Shown here one piece after another: positions 58,576-64,000 of a DNA stretch of 64,000 bases. A program made the translations under genes and the position numbers. Below the pieces are notes generated by a model. The model searched no databases. It had not been told where the DNA came from and worked only from the letters and a program-made list of their open reading frames with translations. The number at the start of each line of letters is the position of its first letter. Position 1 is the stretch's first letter. This DNA comes from JAICJR01 sp963848495 (lineage in GTDB: Bacteria > Actinomycetota > Thermoleophilia > Solirubrobacterales > Thermoleophilaceae), in NCBI GenBank assembly GCA_963848495.1, contig CAWKDV010000001.1, positions 1 through 64,000 of the forward strand, given 5' to 3'.

Positions 58576-58968
58576 ATGGGCCGTCCTCGGCGGCACTCCC
58601 CAGTCGACCCCGTCAGGATTCCGCCCTCGCAGAGGGCAGCCTTCCCATCCGATCCGCTGGCCGCAGCTCATCCGTCGCGTGGAACGTCGGAAGGACAACG
58701 AAACCAAGCGTTCATGTCAGCTGCCTCGGGCCATCGAAGCTGCCGAGATGATCCGGAACGAGAAGCGACACGTCGCGCGTTCGACAGTACTCCGCCTCAT
58801 GCGCGGAGCAGCGATCGATTGCCCGTCGTGCTGCTCCTTCGCGCCTGATGGGTGAGGTCGAGGCAGGCGGCGACCGCCTCTGCTTCTCATCCGAGCGGGC
58901 ACTACATCGGCAGCGACGACTGCTGCCGCTTCCCGAAGCAAACCAAACGCCGCGTCCTGCTATTGCCT
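58576..58968. other. Intergenic region between toxin-antitoxin operon and IS110 copy 2
   Basis: About 390 bp with lower GC than its surroundings. Short frames here have no ribosome site or family-like sequence. Nothing else recognised. Confidence 0.4.
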
Positions 58969-60150
58969 CTCCTATGTCAAGTGAAGTTCGGTATTTCCGT
59001 ATTTGAGCGAGCACGTTTGCTGTGGGGCGGGGCGGCTTCGACGGTGGTGTAGAGCAGGCGCCAGATGCGCCGGGCGAGGTGGCGTTTGAGGCAGCGGATC
59101 GCTTCGCGCTTGGTCTTGCCCTCGCTGTGTCGGCGGTCGAGATAGGCACGGGTCGCGGGGTCGGTGCGGGCACGTGAGAGGGCGATGATGTGCAGGGCGC
59201 GGTTGAGCTGGCGGTCGCCACCGCGGTGCAGTCGGTGGCGTTGGGTGTTGCCGGAGCTGGCGGGGATCGGGGCGGTGCCGGCGTGGCGGGCGAAGCACGC
59301 GTCGGTCGGGAACCTTTTGGCGCCGGCGGTGTGGCCGATGATGATCGCGGCGGTCACTGTGCCGCAGCCGTGCTCGGCGAGCAACTGCGGGCAGTGAGCC
59401 TCGATCAGCGCCGTGATCTCGGCGTGCAGCTCTCCCTCTTCGCGGTAGATCTCGTTGATCCGTTTGAGGATCGCCCGGGCGACCCGGACTTGTGGGCTGC
59501 GGGGAAGTCGCGCGAGCCCTCGCGCGACCTTGGCGCGAATCCGCGGGCCGATCAGACCCTGGGGTCGCACTTGTGCCTCGAGCTCCGGTGCGATCTGCAC
59601 GAGGTGCCAGCGCAGCCGGCTCGCGAGCCGGACACGCTCGTTGATGAGCTGGTCACGGTAATCGTTCAGCACCCGAATCTCGAGCGCCCGCTCGTCAAGG
59701 AACGCGACCGGCAACGTGTCAATGCCTTCTCGGAGCGCGGCGCGAGCGATCGCGATCGCGTCGATCGGGTCGGACTTCCCCGGCTCGCGCACCGCCCGCC
59801 TCGAGCTCTCGGTCAGCCCGGGCGCGACCCGGATCACCCGATCGCCGCTCGCGACCAGCGCCCGCTCCAGGCGGCCGGAGACGTGCCGGCAGTCCTCGAT
59901 CGCCCACACCCGCTCGTCGTCGAGCTCGGCGGCGAACCCCAACGCTTCGAGCGTCCCATCGTCGCTGGCCGGGATCGTCAACTGGCCGCGCGTCACTCCG
60001 GTCGCCGCGTCAAGCGCCACGAGCGTGTGCGATCGCTTGTGTGTGTCCACACCGATCACGATCATCTGCACCGTCCCTTCGTTGGAGTTATGGCCGACGG
60101 AGTGGATCCCCGGCGGACACACCTCAGTTGGGGCGATGCCACGCTCCTAT
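58969..60150 (-). mobile_element. IS110-family insertion sequence, copy 2 (apparently intact)
   Basis: Bracketed by ATAGGAG on the minus strand: 60144-60150 at the 5' end (as ATAGGAGCGT, the same as in copy 1) and 58969-58975 immediately after the transposase stop. Similarity with copy 1 extends some 60 nt further out on the 5' side (to about 60215), so the true left end may lie there. Confidence 0.75.
58977..60065 (-). CDS. IS110-family transposase
   Basis: 362 aa from ATG 60065, where the family start MIVIGVDTHKRSHTLVALDA begins (the frame extends 19 codons further). DEDD domain: GVDTHK, AIEDCRHVSGRLERAL, EPGKSDPIDAIAIARAAL; C-terminal Tnp_20 domain with LAEHGCGTVTAAIIIGHTAG, FARHAGTAPIPASSGNT and the catalytic-Ser region. 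It appears intact, unlike copy 1, to which it is only moderately similar. Confidence 0.93.
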   Translation of the reverse strand: MIVIGVDTHKRSHTLVALDAATGVTRGQLTIPASDDGTLEALGFAAELDDERVWAIEDCRHVSGRLERALVASGDRVIRVAPGLTESSRRAVREPGKSDPIDAIAIARAALREGIDTLPVAFLDERALEIRVLNDYRDQLINERVRLASRLRWHLVQIAPELEAQVRPQGLIGPRIRAKVARGLARLPRSPQVRVARAILKRINEIYREEGELHAEITALIEAHCPQLLAEHGCGTVTAAIIIGHTAGAKRFPTDACFARHAGTAPIPASSGNTQRHRLHRGGDRQLNRALHIIALSRARTDPATRAYLDRRHSEGKTKREAIRCLKRHLARRIWRLLYTTVEAAPPHSKRARSNTEIPNFT

Positions 60151-60591
60151 GAAGTCACGCCGATGGATCCTCGGGCGGCGACGGGCGACAAGGCAAAAGC
60201 CGGTCAGACCCAGAGCAGGTCGACAGGCGAATAGAGAGTCAGCCCGCCGCCGCCCGGGAGCCAAACCGACGAGCCGGACGACACCGACCGCCGGCGCGTC
60301 AGGTTCTCACTGAGGCGAATCTCAGGTGACGGCCGAACGCGGCCGAGACACGTGGATTGCTGCGATTGGGGTAATCAGCTCGCACGCGGGCCGCCGCGCT
60401 CGCGTCTGTTCCGATGCGGTCGTCTCGCACAAACCCAAATCCGCACGTCCTGGTTTCGTTTACCAGCATCAGCGGCGGTGTCGTGCGCGCCGTCCCGATC
60501 GTGTTCTGCATTTCGCGGCCTTAGACTGCTGGCGGTGTTCGGCATAGCCGATCAGACCAGAGCCCTCATCGCCTAAGGCAACATCACGCGG
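60066..60591. other. Leader of IS110 copy 2 and upstream region of the AAA/LuxR gene
   Basis: 60066-60215 (minus) is the conserved leader shared with IS110 copy 1, a candidate bridge-RNA locus. 60216-60591 has no supported gene and must contain the promoter of the large regulator; I see no clear operator. Confidence 0.45.
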
Positions 60592-63366
60592 GTGCTGGAC
60601 GACGCTCCTCCGAACAATCTGCCCGATCAGCTGACAAGTTTCGTCGGCCGAGAGGGGGAGCTCGACGAGGTCCGAGGCCTGCTGGCGGGGACGCGCCTGG
60701 TGACGCTGATCGGCGTCGGCGGGACCGGAAAGACGAGGCTCGCGCTTCGGGCTGCTGCCGATGCGGTCGAGCGTTTCCCGGACGGCGTGTGGTGGGTTGA
60801 GCTGGCCGCGCTCGGGGATGGGGAGCTGGTTGGCGAGCAGCTGCTCGCCGCGATGGGCGTTCGGCCGCTGCCGGGGATGACTGCGCTCGACGGGAGCTGC
60901 GTGCGTCTGGCTGAGGATCGGGCGTTGATCGTTCTCGACAATTGCGAGCACATAGCGGCTGCGTGTGCCGAGGCGGCGGAGGCATTGCTTCGCGCCTGCC
61001 GGCAGGTCACGGTGCTGGCTACGAGCCGATCTCCGCTAGGAGTCGCTGGGGAGACGGAGTGGCGAGTTCCTTCGCTGGTGTTGCCCGTCGCAGAGCGGAC
61101 ACGCGGGCCGCTGGAGGCGCTCGAGCGGTCTGATGCGGGCCGTTTGTTCGTCGAGCGTGCTCGCCAGGCGCGGCCGAATTTCGCGGCTAACGATGAGAAT
61201 GCGTCCGCGATCGCTGCGATCTGCCATGCGTTGGATGGCTTGCCGCTCGCGATCGAGCTTGCTGCGGCACGGGTGCGAATGTTGTCGGTCGAGCAGATCT
61301 CGAGCGCTCTCAGCGACCGTTTCCGTCTCCTGACGCGAGGGGTTCGAACTGCACTGCCGCGCCATCAGACGCTGCGTGCCTCGGTTGATTGGAGTCACGA
61401 TCTTCTCTCAGACGAGGAGCGGATGCTGCTGCGGAGGCTGGCGGTGTTCGCGGGCGGCTTTACGCTCGATGCGGTCGAGGAGGTGTGCGCTGGGGACGGT
61501 CTGTCACAGGTGGCGATCCTCGACCTGCTCGGCCGCCTGGTGGACCAGTCGCTCGTCGTGGCCGAAGAGCGTGGTCCAGCAGTCCGGTACCGGCTGCTCG
61601 AAACGATCCGGCAATACGCTTGGGAGCGGTTGGTCGATGCCGGGGAGCTGGAGTCGCTCCGCGATCGTCATCGCGACGCCTACCTCGCCCTCGCGGAGGA
61701 CGCGGCACCCAATCTGGCCGGAGATCGCGCGTGGCTTGAGGTGCTCGACGCCGAGGCCCCCAATCTCGAGGCGGCATTTGATCGTGCGGTCCAGACCGAC
61801 GGCGATCGGGCGCTGGCGCTGTCTGGGGCGTTGTTTCACTGGTGGCGCCTGCGTGGACTGTTCGGGGCGGCGGAGCGCTGCTGCGTGAGGGCGCTCAGGG
61901 CGGCTGACGGGTCCGCCACCTCGCCGCGCGCTGGAGCGTTGTGTGCTCATGCCTATCTGCTGGTCAGCGGCGGAAAGTCGGAGCCGGCGGTCGAGATCGC
62001 GGAGCGGGCGTTCGCAATGGCAGAGGAAGTCGACGACGAGTCAGCGCAGGCGCGTGCGCTCAACGTGCTTGGCTTGATCCAGAGCTTCCCTGATCCAGTT
62101 GGCAGCCGTCCGCGGCTCCGGCGCGCCTGCGAGCTGGCATCCGCGAGGGGCGATGACTGGTGCTTTGCCGATGCGCGCCTGAATCTCGCGTGGACTCACC
62201 AGCAGATCTGCGATGAGCACGAGGAGGGTGAGCGGCTGCGAGCAGATGTGCTGGAGCTCGCCGAGCGCCACGGCTACCGCGATTACATCTCGTGGTACTG
62301 GCTGATGGAGTCCTACCGACCGCTGATGCGGGGCGAGGGCGAGCGCTTCCGTGAACTCGTCGAGCATGCGCTCGCCGTTGGGCGGGAGATCGGCGAGCCG
62401 ATGACGGAAGCCACCGGCGAGATGTGGATCGCGTGGCGCGAAATCGAGGAAGGGCACCGCGACGTGGCGATCGAGCGGGTGAACGCCGCACGCGAGCGGA
62501 TGGTCACGTCCGGCGCGGGCCTGATCCTTCCCTACCTTGAGGCGTCCATGGCGCGAGCGTATGTGGCGATGGGCGAGCTTGATCGTGCACGGGTGGTGCT
62601 CGAGCCATTGGTGGCGAGCGGGATGGATGCAGGATGGGGTCTTGGGTGGACGACGGTGACGCTCGCGGACGTGCTCCAGATGGCCGGCCACGCGGATGAA
62701 GCGGAGGCCCGTGCGCGGGAGGCGGTCGCGATCGCTGAGCGCATCAGCTCGCGACAGCTGCTCGCGTTGGGCAAGGATGTCCTCGCGCATCTTTCGATGC
62801 GGCGTGAGCGCTACGGCGAATGCGAGACGCTTCTGCACGACGCGCTTGCGCTGCGCATGAACTGGGAGCTGTTCCAGGATCTGCCCCGGACGCTCGACGC
62901 GCTGTCCGAGCTCGCCACCCGCTTGGAGAGCTACGAAGAGGCCGCGCGAATCATCGGGGTCGCGCAGCGGGCAAGAGCCGATCTCGGAACCGTGCCACGC
63001 GTGCCTGACCAGGAACGTCTCGGCGAGCTCGAGCACGTGCTGCGCGCCGCTCTGGGTGCCGAAGCGTTCCAGGCCGCACGAGACCAGGGGGCGAGCCTCA
63101 CGGTCAGAGAGGCGATTGCCTGGCTGCGCCGCATGCGTGGCGAGCGCAATCGACCAGCCCGCGGCTGGAAGAGCCTCACCCCCACCGAACTGAAGGTGGT
63201 CGAGCTTGTCGCCGAGGGGCTCACGAACCCTCAAATCGGCGAGCGCTTGTTCATTTCCCGTGGGACGGTGAAGGTCCACCTCTCTCACATCTTCGCCAAG
63301 CTCGGGAGCTCCTCCCGCGCAGAAGTCGCGGCCGAAGCGGCCCGGCGCGCCGCCCGACCCCCCTGA
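60592..63366 (+). CDS. Large AAA/NB-ARC-like ATPase with TPR region and LuxR HTH
   Basis: 924 aa. N-terminal NTPase: LPDQLTSFVGREGELDEVRG, Walker A LIGVGGTGKTRLALRAAADA near residue 40, Walker B ALIVLDNCEHIAAACAEA near 107, ATSRSPLGVAGETEWRVPSL, and DGLPLAIELAAARVRMLS. A long helical TPR-like middle (about 360-830) follows, then a LuxR-type HTH (LTPTELKVVELVAEGLTNPQ; SRGTVKVHLSHIFAKLGSSS). This is the AfsR/LAL-like signal-responsive regulator type. Codons are less GC-biased than in the left part of the window, fitting acquisition. It may control the oxidase gene downstream. Confidence 0.9.
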   Translation: MLDDAPPNNLPDQLTSFVGREGELDEVRGLLAGTRLVTLIGVGGTGKTRLALRAAADAVERFPDGVWWVELAALGDGELVGEQLLAAMGVRPLPGMTALDGSCVRLAEDRALIVLDNCEHIAAACAEAAEALLRACRQVTVLATSRSPLGVAGETEWRVPSLVLPVAERTRGPLEALERSDAGRLFVERARQARPNFAANDENASAIAAICHALDGLPLAIELAAARVRMLSVEQISSALSDRFRLLTRGVRTALPRHQTLRASVDWSHDLLSDEERMLLRRLAVFAGGFTLDAVEEVCAGDGLSQVAILDLLGRLVDQSLVVAEERGPAVRYRLLETIRQYAWERLVDAGELESLRDRHRDAYLALAEDAAPNLAGDRAWLEVLDAEAPNLEAAFDRAVQTDGDRALALSGALFHWWRLRGLFGAAERCCVRALRAADGSATSPRAGALCAHAYLLVSGGKSEPAVEIAERAFAMAEEVDDESAQARALNVLGLIQSFPDPVGSRPRLRRACELASARGDDWCFADARLNLAWTHQQICDEHEEGERLRADVLELAERHGYRDYISWYWLMESYRPLMRGEGERFRELVEHALAVGREIGEPMTEATGEMWIAWREIEEGHRDVAIERVNAARERMVTSGAGLILPYLEASMARAYVAMGELDRARVVLEPLVASGMDAGWGLGWTTVTLADVLQMAGHADEAEARAREAVAIAERISSRQLLALGKDVLAHLSMRRERYGECETLLHDALALRMNWELFQDLPRTLDALSELATRLESYEEAARIIGVAQRARADLGTVPRVPDQERLGELEHVLRAALGAEAFQAARDQGASLTVREAIAWLRRMRGERNRPARGWKSLTPTELKVVELVAEGLTNPQIGERLFISRGTVKVHLSHIFAKLGSSSRAEVAAEAARRAARPP

Positions 63367-63502
63367 GGTTGACAGATACATGTAGCCAGGCGTTGGTCGC
63401 GTATACGCCATCTGGCAGATGTACTGGCGTCGCCGTACGCCTAGTTTGACGCTCGCAAACTCGATCACGCAGCACGGTGATCCACGATCCCGGGAGGGAC
63501 CG

Positions 63503-64000
63503 ATGAGCACACCGACCACGCTCGACAAGACCTTTGCGGGCGAGTTGATTCGCCCGGGCGATGCTGACTATGACCATGCCCGCCGAGTGTTCAATGGCGC
63601 GATCGATAAGCGTCCGGCGCTGATCGCCAGGTGCACCGGCTCGAGCGACGTGCAAGCCGCGTTGGCCATCGCACGCGAGCACGACCTGACGATCGCGGTG
63701 CGTGGCGGCGGTCACTCCGCGATCGGATTCTCAAGCTGCGACGACGGGATCGTGATCGACACCGGACCGATGAAGAGCGCGGAGATCAACGTCCAGGGAC
63801 GCACTGGCCACTTCGGCGCCGGTCTCACCTGGGGGGAGCTGGATGCCGCGACCCAGCGGCACGGGCTCGCGGTGACCGGTGGCCGGGTCACCCACACTGG
63901 CATCGCTGGCCTAACGCTGGGGAGCGGATCGGGGTGGATCGACCGCAAGCTCGGCCCAACCTGCCAGAGCCTCATCTCGGTGCAGCTCGTGACGGCCGAC
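63503..64000 (+). CDS. FAD-linked oxidase (BBE/PCMH family), partial at window end
   Basis: 166 codons in the window, open at the end. ATG 63503 follows CGGGAGGGA. FAD_binding_4 (PCMH) features: IARCTGSSDVQAALAIAREH, TIAVRGGGHSAIGFSSCDDG (the RGGGHS His for covalent FAD), GAGLTWGELDAATQRHGLAV and GGRVTHTGIAGLTLGSGSGW. Such berberine-bridge-like oxidases act on sugars, alcohols or secondary metabolites. It follows the LuxR-type regulator by 136 bp with direct-repeat-like GTCGC-GTA-TACGCC segments in between. Confidence 0.9.
   Translation, partial: MSTPTTLDKTFAGELIRPGDADYDHARRVFNGAIDKRPALIARCTGSSDVQAALAIAREHDLTIAVRGGGHSAIGFSSCDDGIVIDTGPMKSAEINVQGRTGHFGAGLTWGELDAATQRHGLAVTGGRVTHTGIAGLTLGSGSGWIDRKLGPTCQSLISVQLVTAD

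Overview
The window is GC-rich DNA (roughly 70% by eye) with dense genes, many 4-nt start/stop overlaps and frequent GTG/TTG starts, as expected of a high-GC actinomycetote. Gene content (cox-type molybdenum hydroxylase operon, a radical SAM selenoprotein paired with an ATP-grasp enzyme, a glutamine-synthetase-like/puuD/aldehyde dehydrogenase operon, many c-di-GMP proteins, lone mreB) would fit a soil lineage such as Thermoleophilia/Solirubrobacterales. That placement is inference; no rRNA or marker phylogeny is available here.

Layout. 1-4297 (+): tail of a CO-dehydrogenase-like operon (coxL end, coxM, coxD, coxE, mocA-like, coxG). 4294-17100: an accessory stretch with a SnoaL-like gene broken by a TAG, two IS256-family copies (5025-6459 and 12722-14162), a frameshifted IS110 copy, the radical SAM/ATP-grasp pair (7303-9984, minus; the radical SAM gene reads through a TGA into a Cys-Sec-Ala-Glu-Pro tail), a NifU-like gene, a tRNA-like remnant, and two copies of an about 82-nt cruciform element (4783-4864; inverted at 17011-17094). 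17126-28409: small genes, a minus-strand operon for gamma-glutamyl polyamine/amine breakdown with a universal stress protein and GntR regulator, a membrane PP2C phosphatase, oxidoreductases and a GreA-like factor.

28421-40429 carries three GGDEF proteins (two with HD-GYP), an HhH-GPD protein, tRNA-Ser(GGA), a minimal zincin, a DUF72 protein, a secreted unknown, a four-helix-bundle (IVP/S23) gene bracketed by inverted 7-nt repeat arrays, and mreB. 40440-53602 is mostly housekeeping or metabolic: GNAT, TrmO, two DHFR-fold reductases, an MFS exporter with divergent TetR, peroxiredoxin, diheme cytochrome c, GST, a secreted esterase, and the transsulfuration pair CBS plus cystathionine gamma-synthase/lyase. 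53615-56839 holds an EAL-domain remnant, a response regulator broken by a frameshift, and two sensor kinases, one of which looks catalytically degenerate.

At 57708-57770 lies the 3' half of a tRNA-Ser(CGA) without its 5' half. This is the signature of an attachment site, and everything to its right (toxin-antitoxin pair, intact IS110, a large AAA/LuxR regulator with less GC-biased codons, and a FAD-linked oxidase cut by the window end) is probably the start of a genomic island.
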